Shown piece after piece: positions 17,483 to 26,661 of a stretch of 63,283 nt of DNA (its first letter is position 1; the number at the start of each line of letters is the position of its first letter). The stretch comes from an uncultured Lachnospiraceae bacterium (GTDB lineage Bacteria; Bacillota; Clostridia; Lachnospirales; Lachnospiraceae), in assembly GCA_946403075.1 (NCBI GenBank), contig CAMIYN010000002.1, forward strand, positions 1 to 63,283, in the 5' to 3' direction. A model generated the notes under the pieces. It had not been told where the DNA came from, searched no databases, and saw only the letters and a list, made by a program, of their open reading frames with translations. The translations under genes and the position numbers were made by a program.

Positions 17483-18856
17483 TTATGCATTATTCATTAT
17501 ATGAGTTGTCTGTGCAAAATCAAAACCCTCTGTTTTTTCTTTTGCGAATAATACTTTTAAAGTCTTTAAAATTAATTCAATATCTAACAATATGCTATAA
17601 TTTTTTATATAGATCAAATCTAATTTTAATTTATCATAAGCAGAAGTATTGTATTTACCATATATTTGTGCAAGCCCTGTAATACCTGCTTTAACTTTAA
17701 ATCTATATTGAAATTCAATAATTTCATTTTTATAAATATTAACATGTTCTATTCGCTCGGGTCTTGGGCCAACTATACTCATATCTCCAATTAGAACATT
17801 TATTAACTGTGGCAACTCATCTATATGAGTTTTTCTAATAAAATTTCCTATTTTTGTAACTCTTATATCATTTTTAGAAGTTGGAATTACTTTTTCACTA
17901 TCTTCATCAATCATTGAACGAAATTTAATAATATTAAAAACTTTACAATCCTTTGTAACTCTTTTTTGGATAAAGAAAACTCTACCCCCGTCTTCAAATT
18001 TTATCAACATTGATATAATCAAAAAAATAGGTGAAAAAATAATTAAAGAAACTATACTAATTACAATATCAAAAAATCTTTTTATTAAAACATCAAAAAA
18101 GCTTATTCCATCATTTACAGATAAAAACAATGGAGTATCTGATACATATATAGTAGAACTATTTTTTATAATAATATCTGATAATTTAGGAATTACAAAA
18201 GTATTTATGGAATTACTAAAACAATATTTTATTATATCATTTCTCTTATTTGAATTAATGTCTCCAATAATTACATTTGAAAATTTATTACACTTGTTAA
18301 CAATATCATCAATTGGCTTTTCACTATCAATTTTATCTACAACATTATAGATAGTATCTTTTTTATTAAATTTAAATAAAATATTATCTATACTATTTTT
18401 ATTTGAAATAAGTAGTATTGGCATTGGTGGAAATAGTTTTGATAAAATCATATTGGTAAATAGTAGCCATATAATTATAAAGATTTCTTGCTTGATAGCA
18501 GTTTTTATAAGTGGGGTTATAGCAACAAAGCCTCTCGAATAAGTAGGAATTATTACGACAAAATAAATTAATATATTAGTAAAAAAGTTCGTTAAAAAAA
18601 AAGAAAAAATGCTATTTGTTATCTTTTCATCACCAAACTTTGTGCTATCAAACACAATCATAAAAATTAAAAATACAATCGCATATATACCAGTTACAAA
18701 ATAATTCCCTTTCATTAAATAAGGAATCCTTAATAATTCATTATAATAAAAAATCCATATTGAATAAAAGAAAATGCTTTGGGTGATAATCAAAACAAAA
18801 GCAAAAAATAATTTTAAAACACTTCTATTAATATTTTTTTTATAATCTATTTTCAT
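17483..18856 (-). CDS. Undecaprenyl-phosphate sugar phosphotransferase (polyprenyl phosphoglycosyltransferase)
   Basis: This 457-residue protein has four or five N-terminal membrane helices, a central region resembling a CoA-binding/Rossmann-type module, and a C-terminal bacterial sugar-transferase domain. The catalytic domain has KRFFDIVISIV (membrane entry helix), VFFIQKRV, FRSMIDEDSE (catalytic Asp-Glu) and DELPQLINVL...GPRPER near 340-370. This monotopic/polytopic enzyme class starts glycan assembly by moving a sugar-1-phosphate to undecaprenyl phosphate. The start overlaps the stop of the polymerase-like gene (TAATG). With that gene and the GT2 it forms the core of an exopolysaccharide unit. 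Confidence 0.88.
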   Translation of the reverse strand: MKIDYKKNINRSVLKLFFAFVLIITQSIFFYSIWIFYYNELLRIPYLMKGNYFVTGIYAIVFLIFMIVFDSTKFGDEKITNSIFSFFLTNFFTNILIYFVVIIPTYSRGFVAITPLIKTAIKQEIFIIIWLLFTNMILSKLFPPMPILLISNKNSIDNILFKFNKKDTIYNVVDKIDSEKPIDDIVNKCNKFSNVIIGDINSNKRNDIIKYCFSNSINTFVIPKLSDIIIKNSSTIYVSDTPLFLSVNDGISFFDVLIKRFFDIVISIVSLIIFSPIFLIISMLIKFEDGGRVFFIQKRVTKDCKVFNIIKFRSMIDEDSEKVIPTSKNDIRVTKIGNFIRKTHIDELPQLINVLIGDMSIVGPRPERIEHVNIYKNEIIEFQYRFKVKAGITGLAQIYGKYNTSAYDKLKLDLIYIKNYSILLDIELILKTLKVLFAKEKTEGFDFAQTTHIMNNA

Positions 18857-20553
18857 TAATACTTTATCAACGACTTTCTATAATCACTTTCTAAATAGCA
18901 GGATATAACAATATACATAGAAACAAAAAATACAGGAGTAGTTATTGGTATAGCAATATTGATAATAGCTTGGAACATATATGCTATTACTGATAATGAA
19001 AAAATTGCTGCATATTTATTTTCTTTCCTAATTTTAAATCCATATCTAAGTGCAGATATAAATATACCAAGATATGAAACTAATCCAACTATTCCTTGAC
19101 AAATTAAATAATTTATATATTCATTATGTGCACTATCATATAACTCTCCATACTTTGTTGCCATCTCTTCATGAAAAGATCTCTCTGTCACTACTAAATA
19201 AGTATCAGCACCATATCCAAATATTCTTTGCAAATTTGAAAAATTAAAAAAGTTTGTAAATGCAATTCTCCAGTTATGTCCTCTATGTGTTCCCCAATCA
19301 TCATTAAATAAAATTTCATTATAAAATCCAGTTGACTTCCATAATTCATCATGACTTTTTAAAACATTTACATCAACAAAAATGTATACAACAAATACAA
19401 ATGATATAATCACAAAAATTCCCCATAGAATATTTGTGAATTTTGGTGTATTCTCATCCATTTTGCTTATAGAATTTTTAGAGAGTTCTATTTTTGAACT
19501 TTTAATATAATAGAAATTTAATAAAACACCAATTATCATAAAAGGAATAAATAAAAATCTAAGTGATGTATATGATAAAGTCTTAAAAATTGACTGAACC
19601 CAACTAAGTTCTGTTCCAAAAAAATATGCTGAATACATCAAAAACATACTAAAGAAAAAAATACCTGCTAAATAAAAAAATCTAACTACCGATCTATTAT
19701 CCCTAATTAAAAAGAAAGGAGCAAAAATGAAAAATCCAGCAAAACTAAGAACAGTATTATCAGATAAACCAAGCATACTTGCCACACAAGATATTAAACT
19801 TACAAATCCATAAAAAATTGTCCTAATTGGGTTTTTTTCTACCATAAAAATAGCGGATGCAATAGCAAAAATCATAGCAGTGTAATTGGTATATGTATTT
19901 AAGTTACCAATACTTGATGTAAACTGAACTTTTTGTGATTCTTGAACTCTAACAAAAAATCCAAAAATATCCATTTGAAAAAAATCAGTTATACCCCAAA
20001 GGCATACACAAGTCCCACAAATGAGAGCTAAATCAAGATATATTCTTTCCATTTTAAATGTTCTTGACACTAATACATATAAAACTAAATATAGTATCCA
20101 ACACTCAAGCCCTTGATATCTGCCAGAATATCCAAAAAAACTTTCAGGCATATATCTTCCTGCATTTAGAGTGCCAATGCACATTCCTATTATCATTATT
20201 ATAAAAAACACATCTGTTGCAATAATATGTTTTCTTAAATTTTTAGGCTTCATAACTTCAACAAATCTTTCAAAAGCTGTCATTCCATCAGCAGAATAAG
20301 ATTTGATTGTCAAATATAATAATCCCAAAATTGCCATAAGAGACAAATAAACAATTACAACTACTTTAAAAAACAAATACCTTGCTGTTAGTATATCAAA
20401 ATACATATCATGAGTGTATAATGGAAATACAACAAGCAAAACGACAATTGCTACACCAGATATTCCAGTTGCAATTGATTTAAATGTTTCATCTATATTA
20501 TTAGTTCTTGTATTATTAATACTTTGTTTATTTGAAAATTTCAATTTTGCCAT
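18856..20553 (-). CDS. O-antigen ligase/polymerase-like membrane protein (Wzy_C family)
   Basis: About 565 residues with ten or more membrane helices. The diagnostic element is the long outer loop and following helix near residues 430-500: HRGHNWRIA, FGYGADTY and SAHNEYINYLICQGIVG, matching the Wzy_C signature in which a conserved His-Asn precedes the last helices. Such proteins polymerise or ligate lipid-linked glycans at the outer face of the membrane. I place the start at ATG 20553 (MAKLKFSN), with AAGGAG 8 nt upstream. The open frame continues to 20652 only because the GC-rich repeat pair upstream happens to lack stops. First gene of the exopolysaccharide operon. Confidence 0.82.
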   Translation of the reverse strand: MAKLKFSNKQSINNTRTNNIDETFKSIATGISGVAIVVLLVVFPLYTHDMYFDILTARYLFFKVVVIVYLSLMAILGLLYLTIKSYSADGMTAFERFVEVMKPKNLRKHIIATDVFFIIMIIGMCIGTLNAGRYMPESFFGYSGRYQGLECWILYLVLYVLVSRTFKMERIYLDLALICGTCVCLWGITDFFQMDIFGFFVRVQESQKVQFTSSIGNLNTYTNYTAMIFAIASAIFMVEKNPIRTIFYGFVSLISCVASMLGLSDNTVLSFAGFFIFAPFFLIRDNRSVVRFFYLAGIFFFSMFLMYSAYFFGTELSWVQSIFKTLSYTSLRFLFIPFMIIGVLLNFYYIKSSKIELSKNSISKMDENTPKFTNILWGIFVIISFVFVVYIFVDVNVLKSHDELWKSTGFYNEILFNDDWGTHRGHNWRIAFTNFFNFSNLQRIFGYGADTYLVVTERSFHEEMATKYGELYDSAHNEYINYLICQGIVGLVSYLGIFISALRYGFKIRKENKYAAIFSLSVIAYMFQAIINIAIPITTPVFFVSMYIVISCYLESDYRKSLIKY

Positions 20554-20587
20554 TTTAAAATACTCCTTATAATACATTACTATATTA

Positions 20588-20677
20588 GGCTCGTGCCGTT
20601 TCGCCACTACGGTCCCTACGGTTAACTCTACTATCTTGCTGCGGGCTCCCAATGGTTCGCCCCTACGGCTCCTACGG
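20588..20677 (-). repeat. GC-rich pair of imperfect 34-bp direct repeats
   Basis: Two 34-bp units, 20644-20677 and 20588-20621 on the minus strand, are separated by 22 bp. Both start CCGTAGG, continue with CCGTAG-GGCGAA and end with GAGCC. They differ at about ten positions. The block is well over half G+C in an otherwise very AT-rich chromosome. It starts 5 bp after the lipoprotein stop and ends 35 bp before the polymerase-like gene. It is most likely a non-coding interspersed repeat, not part of the gene. Confidence 0.6.
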
Positions 20678-20682
20678 ATAGA

Positions 20683-21207
20683 TTATTCTTTCCAATATCC
20701 TGGTTCAATAGGAATTTTGTCCCCTGCTTTTATGTGTTTTTTTACTAAAACCTTGCCATTATCATCAGTAATATCTAAATCTAAATCGTATTCAGTAAAA
20801 ACAGTTCCAAAATCTATGTATGTATTTGAATTATCCATTGTAGGAGGTAAGTATTTACCATCTTGCTCTGCCGCAACATAACCTATAAAATTTAATACCA
20901 TAGATAAAAATAAATCAGCCTCTTCTACCACTGTTCCATTGAGACAAACAGCTTTTACAACTATTACTTTTGGGTCATTTGATCCAGAAATATCAAAAGA
21001 ATCTTGTTTTATATAAAAAAATGGTGTTTTTTCTGACATAATTGCAGTTAAAACATCATTATGTAAAGACAAAAAATCTAATCCATCAAATTCAGGAGCT
21101 GCTGTAAGAGGATTAAAATTAGAATAATTTCTCCTTGGATTTTTTTCAACACATGAAACTAAAATTAACATTATGAAACATAAAATTATATAAATTCTTT
21201 TTTTCAT
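20683..21207 (-). CDS. Lipoprotein of unknown function
   Basis: A 174-residue protein with a classic lipoprotein signal: basic MKKR, hydrophobic stretch and lipobox LVSC with Cys at about residue 19. The mature part is acidic and probably beta-rich (VIVVKAVCLNGTVVEEADLF, DITDDNGKVL, GDKIPIEPGY). I do not recognise a family. It is presumably anchored to the outer face of the cytoplasmic membrane. The start is ATG 21207: GGGAG lies 5-6 nt upstream, whereas the in-frame TTG at 21219 overlaps that Shine-Dalgarno. It precedes the exopolysaccharide operon in the same orientation, separated by the GC-rich repeat pair, so a role in envelope biology is plausible but unproven. Confidence 0.65.
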   Translation of the reverse strand: MKKRIYIILCFIMLILVSCVEKNPRRNYSNFNPLTAAPEFDGLDFLSLHNDVLTAIMSEKTPFFYIKQDSFDISGSNDPKVIVVKAVCLNGTVVEEADLFLSMVLNFIGYVAAEQDGKYLPPTMDNSNTYIDFGTVFTEYDLDLDITDDNGKVLVKKHIKAGDKIPIEPGYWKE

Positions 21208-21287
21208 ATAAACTCCCAATTACCAACTATTTAAAATTTATTTTATATTAACACATTTAAGATTTAATGTCAAAATTTATGTATTTA

Positions 21288-21395
21288 TAGCATCTCTAAT
21301 AATTGTTAATTTTCAAAATAAAATTTCAAAAAAGAATGAACAATATAGGTTCATAGAAAACTTTATATACTTGTAAGGCTTCTTAAAGTTTTCAT
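21288..21395 (+). repeat. MITE-like repeat copy E
   Basis: Left end CATCTCTAATAATTG, middle TTTCAAAATAAAATTTC and core AGGTTCATAGAAAAC near 21347-21361. The right end is degenerate (GGCTTCTTAAAG). It occupies part of the 333-bp gap between the lipoprotein and permease genes. Confidence 0.5.
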
Positions 21396-21416
21396 TATAT
21401 TTTTTAAAAACTTCAT

Positions 21417-21449
21417 AAAAAATAGGGTTATGTATTACACATAAACCCT
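21417..21449 (-). terminator. Rho-independent terminator downstream of the NCS2 permease
   Basis: On the minus strand AGGGTTTATGT, loop GTAAT and ACATAACCCT form a ten-pair stem with one bulge, followed directly by ATTTTTT. It lies about 90 bp after the permease stop and closes that monocistronic unit. Confidence 0.75.
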
Positions 21450-21484
21450 ACTTCACTATTTTACTTAAATTAGAAATAATTATA

Positions 21485-21540
21485 GTAACATCTAAAAAAA
21501 CTTTTTTAGATATAATCCCCTTAAATTATTAGAGATTACC
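21485..21540. repeat. Short, internally deleted MITE-like copy I
   Basis: AACATCTAAAAAAA at the left and TTATTAGAGATTACC at the right are the two family ends only about 55 bp apart, with a perfect ATCTAAAAAA/TTTTTTAGAT palindrome at the left. It ends at the permease stop codon. The rest of this intergenic gap holds repeat E and the terminator; I see nothing else in it. Confidence 0.4.
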
Positions 21541-22953
21541 TTATTTATTATCTTTTGGCAAAACAAGATTTAATACCACTGCTACTATAAATACAACTGC
21601 TACTACATTTTGTTGAAAAATCTCTTGAATGATTTGAGGTGTATAGTTAAATATCGCATTTGAACCAGCAGCTGTAAAACCACCACCTATGCAAAGTGAA
21701 AGTGCTGCAATTGTAAAGTTTCTCTCTGTAAACCCAGCTCTATGTATCATTTGAAAGCCAGCTACTAAAATTTGACCAAACATCATAATTGTGCAACCAC
21801 CAAGAACTGGTTGTGGAATTGTTTGGAAAAATCCTGCAAGAGGTGGAAAGAAACCAGCTAAAATAAGTATAACAGCACCTGTTCCTACAGCAATTCTATT
21901 TACAACTTTTGTCATAGCACAAAGTCCTACATTTTGAGAAAAGCTTGTTATTGGTGAACATCCAAATAAACCAGCAATTGATGATGCAAATCCATCACAG
22001 GCAAGTGAACCAGAAGTTTCTTCGGTAGTTATATCTCTATCAAGTCCACCTTGACAAAGTGCAGCAGAATCCCCAATAGTTTCTGTAGCAGATACAAGGA
22101 ATATAACTGTCATAGAAATAATAGCACCTATTTCAAATTGTGGCATACCTGTTGGGAATGGCCTTGGAAGTCCCACAACACCTCTTTGCATAATTTGGCT
22201 AAAGTCTATTAATTTGTAAACCCCACCATTTGCTATGAGTTCTTCTGCTGGAAGACCACAAAGTGCAGTACTCAATCCAAATACATCAAAAATAAATGCT
22301 AAGACATAACCTACTATAAGACCTGCAAGAGCTGAAAGGGCTTTAATAGGTCCTTTAGCAGCATATGCCCATACAAGACAAGTAATAAGAGTTGCACTAC
22401 CTATTATCCAAAAAAGTGGTGCTCCAAAATTTGGATCAGTAGGTTGCCCCCCGCCAAATGAATTGGTCCCTACAGTGAATAGTGAAAGTCCTATACCACA
22501 AACAACACAAGCAGAAACTATTGGTGATAAAATTCCTTTCCAATATTTGTAGCAAAGACCAAGTAAACCTTCAATACATCCACCTACTATAACAGCACCC
22601 ATAGCAATATTATAATCTTTTGTTGCCGCACCAATCATAGCAGCAAGGAAAGTGAAGCTAATACCCATTATAATTGGTAATCTACTACCAATTTTCCAAA
22701 TACCAACAATTTGGATTAATGATGCTACACCTGCTATAAAGATACAATTTTGAATAAGCGTGGCTGTCATATGTGGGTCATCAGTTAATGGATGACCATT
22801 AACTTGAGCAAGACCACAAATAATCATAATAGGTGTAATGTTTGCAACAAACATAGCTAAAATGTGTTGTAAACCAAAAGGAATTGCAGCAGTAATAGGC
22901 AATGAACCATTTAGCTTATACACATTATCAAGATTAGAAGTTTTGTTACTCAT
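21541..22953 (-). CDS. NCS2-family purine (xanthine/uric acid-type) permease
   Basis: The 470-residue transporter has about 14 hydrophobic segments. The NCS2 signature is present: SATETIGDS (TM8 Glu region, near 290) and the purine-type motif SPITSFSQNVGLCAMTKV near 336-353. The SFSQNVG form is typical of the xanthine/urate branch (PbuX, UacT, PucJK) and differs from UraA-type uracil carriers, so a purine substrate is favoured. The gene is more GC-rich than its neighbours, partly because Ala and Gly are abundant. It stands alone, with a strong promoter, AGGAGG before the ATG and a terminator behind it. No purine riboswitch-like leader is present, because the leader is only about 30 nt. Confidence 0.85.
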   Translation of the reverse strand: MSNKTSNLDNVYKLNGSLPITAAIPFGLQHILAMFVANITPIMIICGLAQVNGHPLTDDPHMTATLIQNCIFIAGVASLIQIVGIWKIGSRLPIIMGISFTFLAAMIGAATKDYNIAMGAVIVGGCIEGLLGLCYKYWKGILSPIVSACVVCGIGLSLFTVGTNSFGGGQPTDPNFGAPLFWIIGSATLITCLVWAYAAKGPIKALSALAGLIVGYVLAFIFDVFGLSTALCGLPAEELIANGGVYKLIDFSQIMQRGVVGLPRPFPTGMPQFEIGAIISMTVIFLVSATETIGDSAALCQGGLDRDITTEETSGSLACDGFASSIAGLFGCSPITSFSQNVGLCAMTKVVNRIAVGTGAVILILAGFFPPLAGFFQTIPQPVLGGCTIMMFGQILVAGFQMIHRAGFTERNFTIAALSLCIGGGFTAAGSNAIFNYTPQIIQEIFQQNVVAVVFIVAVVLNLVLPKDNK

Positions 22954-22988
22954 ATAACCTCCTAAATTATTAAATTTTTATTACATTT

Positions 22989-23017
22989 ATTATACAAAAA
23001 AATTTTTTTAAAATCAA
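22989..23017 (-). promoter_or_regulatory. Sigma-A-type promoter of the NCS2 permease
   Basis: -35 TTGATT (23012-23017), 17-bp spacer, -10 TATAAT (22989-22994). The spacer carries an A7/T7 tract. Predicted transcription starts about 28 nt before the ATG. Confidence 0.75.
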
Positions 23018-23078
23018 TAAATTTTTTAGTTTGTATTAATTGTTAAAGTGAGATATTGTTTTTAATATTTAACACAAA

Positions 23079-24551
23079 TCATCTCGAAATCAAATCTCCA
23101 TCTTTAACATTATTAGCATTTAAGACAATCCTATCATATACTTCTATTCCTCTTCTAGTATCTTTACTTATAATTGCAAAATCTGAATTTCTATCTATTA
23201 TATCAATATTTCTTAATTGTGCATAACCTTTATTTGCATTATAGACACCCAAAACTTTCACAACATCATTTAAGGTAAAATAATCAGATTGATTATTTAA
23301 AATAACATCACCAAATTTAATATTATTTATATTGTCCACAGGTATATAATAATATTCATCATCAACCTTTGACACATTTACATAAAATTTCTCACTCTCA
23401 TTCCCATTTACATTTTTTAAAATATAATCTTCATCCATTTCATCATCATAAAACATAAAATCCTTTGGTAATTTGAAGCAATTTTTTTCAACTATTGATG
23501 ATATTGGTATTTTTAGACCTCTTTTGCTGTCATTTAAAACTTCAAATTCCACAATTCTTCTATCAAGAAAATATTCTAAAAACTTATTAACAGTAAGTTT
23601 ATAATATTTTTTATGATTTGAAGCTGTGAACTCTGTAAGCAGACCATTTATCTCAATATCTTCATTTTGAAAACTCACTCTTACATTTTTGTTTAAAACT
23701 GAACTATAATCATTTTTACTTTCAAATATTATATTATACTCTGGGTTGTCTATTATTTTAAAAATCTTATCTCCAATATTAACTGCTTCATTTTGATTTG
23801 TCATATGAATATTATAAACATTATTTAATAAATTAATATTAAAATTATTTTCCATTAAATCTTCATATCCATCAATGGCATATGATATAATTCCCGACTT
23901 TTCTGAAAACCCTGCAAAATTTACTTTCATACTACCTTGATTCATTATATTAGTAAGATTTGATATATTAGATAATTCTTTAATAAATGATTGTAATGTT
24001 TTTATATAATTTGGTAAATTATAAAAATTAATTTTAAAATCAGTATTAACATATTTTTTGATGTTTGATGCAATCTTAGTATAATCATCTTCGTTTAATA
24101 AATTTTTTTTCATATTTAAATTGTCATTATCATTGATCACATATATCAAATTTCCTTTATTTGTTCTAGTATTTGACAAACACAAAAAATTTATATATCC
24201 ATTTTCTTTTGCATTATATACTGTCTCATCTCTAATAATAAATCCTCTCTCAATATTATATTTGATTATTTGCCCACTTGTCACTTCATATATGTCATAA
24301 TTTATATTCCCCATAAAAAGACTTCTAAGTAATGAATAAATAAAATATAATATTAACAATACAAAGATAAAAAAAAGCCCATACATATATCTACTGCCTT
24401 TAATTCTTGTATGTTTTTTTTCTTTATTCACTTCTTTATCTTCATTTATCTTATCAATTAATTTATCACTATATTGAGTAATTTTTATATCATCAAAAAA
24501 TTCAGTATCAAAATTGAGCAATTTGTTTTTTTTATTAAAAAAACCAAACAT
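23079..24551 (-). CDS. HlyD-like membrane-anchored barrel-sandwich protein
   Basis: The 490-residue protein has a charged cytoplasmic N-terminus of about 55 residues, a single membrane helix (about 56-76, YGLFFIFVLLILYFIY), and an outer part that begins with GQIIKYNIERGFIIRDETVY, typical of the HlyD-like proteins often found near division genes in Clostridia. The split lipoyl/barrel-sandwich hybrid halves (around 95-150 and 215-260) and the absence of long coiled-coil hairpins distinguish it from type I secretion adaptors, and no ABC exporter is adjacent. Its place at the end of the mreC-mreD-PBP2-rodA-dac operon suggests a cell-wall or shape role. This is inference from context. Confidence 0.65.
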   Translation of the reverse strand: MFGFFNKKNKLLNFDTEFFDDIKITQYSDKLIDKINEDKEVNKEKKHTRIKGSRYMYGLFFIFVLLILYFIYSLLRSLFMGNINYDIYEVTSGQIIKYNIERGFIIRDETVYNAKENGYINFLCLSNTRTNKGNLIYVINDNDNLNMKKNLLNEDDYTKIASNIKKYVNTDFKINFYNLPNYIKTLQSFIKELSNISNLTNIMNQGSMKVNFAGFSEKSGIISYAIDGYEDLMENNFNINLLNNVYNIHMTNQNEAVNIGDKIFKIIDNPEYNIIFESKNDYSSVLNKNVRVSFQNEDIEINGLLTEFTASNHKKYYKLTVNKFLEYFLDRRIVEFEVLNDSKRGLKIPISSIVEKNCFKLPKDFMFYDDEMDEDYILKNVNGNESEKFYVNVSKVDDEYYYIPVDNINNIKFGDVILNNQSDYFTLNDVVKVLGVYNANKGYAQLRNIDIIDRNSDFAIISKDTRRGIEVYDRIVLNANNVKDGDLISR

Positions 24552-24553
24552 AC

Positions 24554-25534
24554 CTATCCACCTATTTTACTTAGCAAAGTATTTGTGTTTCTATAAGTAT
24601 TATCTTTTGTTGTAGCATTCAAAACTACACTTATATACTCTTCGTTAGTGGCTTTTAATTTTGAAACTACCACAAGGCAATTCCCAGCATTAGATGTAAA
24701 TCCAGTCTTTCCACCTACTAAACTAACATTTGAACTTATGCCCAAATCTCCAACAACAAAATAATTTGTATTTCTCCATATTTCATCTCTATATTTATTA
24801 TCATATTGTAAAATTTTTGCAGTATATTCTTTTTTATTTGCAATTTCCCTAAAAAGTGGATATTTTAAAAGTTCTCTCGTTATTAAAAATAAATCATAGC
24901 AAGTTGAATAGTGATATTGGTCATCAAGTCCATGTGGATTAGTAAAATTTGAATGCAATGCCCCCAAACTATTTGCTTCTCTATTCATCATTATTAAGAA
25001 ATTTTCCATCGAAATATCTAAATTCTCTGCAAGAACAATCGCAGCATCATTTCCAGACGGAAGCATTAGTCCATATAGCAAATCTCTAACGGACACTCTA
25101 TCTCCTGCCCTCAAATTTGCTTTGGATGCATTTCTCTCAAGATTAATTGCTTCTGCTGATACAGTGTATAGTTCGTCAAAATTGTTACAATTTTTTAAAA
25201 CAACAAGTGCTGTCATTAATTTTGTTAAACTTGCTATAGGAACTTCCTTGTATGGATTTTTATACTTCATAAAATTTGTATTTTTGGTGCTAACTGCTGA
25301 TATATAATAACTATCAGCAGATATATTTTCTACCAATTCATTTGAATTAATTTCTGGAATTGGCAAATCATATGCAAAACCATTTGCCATTTGTTCTGCA
25401 TCAGCCATCCAAAAATTTTCTTTCAAATTTTTATTATCATATGCATCATCTAATTTTACACAAGATGTAAAAATAAACAATACCACCAAAATACCTATAC
25501 TACTTTTTTTGATTTTTTTTAGATGTAAAAACAT
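24554..25534 (-). CDS. D-alanyl-D-alanine carboxypeptidase (DacA/DacF-type PBP5 family), lipoprotein
   Basis: The 326-residue protein has the three motifs of low-molecular-mass penicillin-binding proteins: Ser102-x-x-Lys105 (ASLTKLM), Ser160-Gly-Asn162 (PSGNDAA) and KTG near 275 (GGKTGFTSN). It trims the terminal D-Ala from peptidoglycan stem peptides. Instead of the usual cleaved signal peptide and C-terminal amphipathic anchor, it has a lipobox (FTSC, Cys25) and ends soon after the catalytic domain, so it is probably held by a lipid. The ATG overlaps the rodA stop by one base. Position in the elongasome operon fits wall maturation during side-wall growth. Confidence 0.9.
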   Translation of the reverse strand: MFLHLKKIKKSSIGILVVLFIFTSCVKLDDAYDNKNLKENFWMADAEQMANGFAYDLPIPEINSNELVENISADSYYISAVSTKNTNFMKYKNPYKEVPIASLTKLMTALVVLKNCNNFDELYTVSAEAINLERNASKANLRAGDRVSVRDLLYGLMLPSGNDAAIVLAENLDISMENFLIMMNREANSLGALHSNFTNPHGLDDQYHYSTCYDLFLITRELLKYPLFREIANKKEYTAKILQYDNKYRDEIWRNTNYFVVGDLGISSNVSLVGGKTGFTSNAGNCLVVVSKLKATNEEYISVVLNATTKDNTYRNTNTLLSKIGG

Positions 25535-26658
25535 TATACTCTTACTTCCCTCTTAATATTGATTACAAGCCCCATTGCCATATATATTGAGAGTAGAGAC
25601 GAACCCCCTTGTGAAAAAAATGGAAGAGGAACTCCTGTATTTGGCAATACTCCTGTCGCAACACCGAGATTTACAAAACTCTGTGTCGCAAGCCAACCTG
25701 CTATCCCTACACACATTAGTTTTTTATATTCTTCTCTCTGCCTACCTGCAATAAATAGACAACTAATTATTAAAAATATATATAAAAGTATTATAATAAA
25801 AGAACCTAAAAATCCAATTTCTTCTCCCACTACAGCAAATATAAAATCATTTTGCTCTTCTACAAGCCAGTTGCCATTTTTTACAGATTGAGTAGAATCA
25901 TTATTTATACCTTTACCCAAAATTCTACCAGAACCTATCGCCATAATTGAGTTTTCTTGTTGATATGTCCCTTGGTCATCTTCGGTTGGACTAAAAAAAG
26001 AAACTATTCTCTGTTTTTGATAATCCTTCAATATAGGAAATTTATATAATAATCCATTTACTGCTGTCAAATATACTATTATTATAAAAATAAGCATTGC
26101 AGCTGCACCACCAACAAACCATTTCAATTTTAATTTTGATACAAATAACATTGATATAAATATAAATAATAAAATCAATGAACTTGATAAATTGGGTTGA
26201 GCGAGTATCATCACGAATGGTACAGCAAAGAAAAATATAATTTTTAATAAATCACCAAATCTATTTATCATTATTCCTATTTTTTCTATATATTTTGCCA
26301 TAAATATTATAAAAAATAATTTAACAAATTCTGATGGTTGCAATTTTGCATTAACTATAGGCACCTCTATCCATCTAATACTATTTCTACCAGATGCAGT
26401 CCCTATAATTATAATTGACAATAGTGAAAGCAATAAAAATATATAAAATATTTCATATCTCGCAAGCACTCTTTTTAAGTTTAAAAACGAAATAGTCAAA
26501 CAAAATATCAATGATATAATTGATATCATAAGTTGAGACATCAATATACTCATATTTGTTTTTAAGCTTGATTGTATAAACACAAGCCCAAATACATTTA
26601 ATAGAATTGAAACCACTAATTCTTGATAACCATAATTTTTTAAATTTAAATCAAACAT
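25534..26658 (-). CDS. rodA: RodA/FtsW-family peptidoglycan glycosyltransferase
   Basis: The 374-residue SEDS protein has about ten membrane helices. Signatures include the RWI stretch (SIRWIEVPIV near 108), QPS (LQPSEF near 118), the loop GIGSGRILGKGIN-like region around 240 and the terminal GVPLPFFSQGGSSLL motif near 345. SEDS proteins polymerise glycan strands from lipid II with a cognate class B PBP. Here the partner is almost certainly the PBP2-like product encoded 3 nt upstream. Context (mreC, mreD, PBP2) favours RodA over FtsW. Length is normal. Confidence 0.9.
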   Translation of the reverse strand: MFDLNLKNYGYQELVVSILLNVFGLVFIQSSLKTNMSILMSQLMISIISLIFCLTISFLNLKRVLARYEIFYIFLLLSLLSIIIIGTASGRNSIRWIEVPIVNAKLQPSEFVKLFFIIFMAKYIEKIGIMINRFGDLLKIIFFFAVPFVMILAQPNLSSSLILLFIFISMLFVSKLKLKWFVGGAAAMLIFIIIVYLTAVNGLLYKFPILKDYQKQRIVSFFSPTEDDQGTYQQENSIMAIGSGRILGKGINNDSTQSVKNGNWLVEEQNDFIFAVVGEEIGFLGSFIIILLYIFLIISCLFIAGRQREEYKKLMCVGIAGWLATQSFVNLGVATGVLPNTGVPLPFFSQGGSSLLSIYMAMGLVINIKREVRV

Positions 26659-26661
26659 ATA

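Noticed and set aside
20554-20652. Open frame extending the polymerase-like protein by 33 residues through the GC-rich block
   Set aside because: AAGGAG lies 8 nt before ATG 20553, the extension has odd composition with no membrane or signal features, and it is made of the repeat pair.
21542-22953. Uracil permease UraA assignment for the NCS2 transporter
   Set aside because: The SFSQNVG motif fits the xanthine/urate branch better, and there is no pyr gene context.
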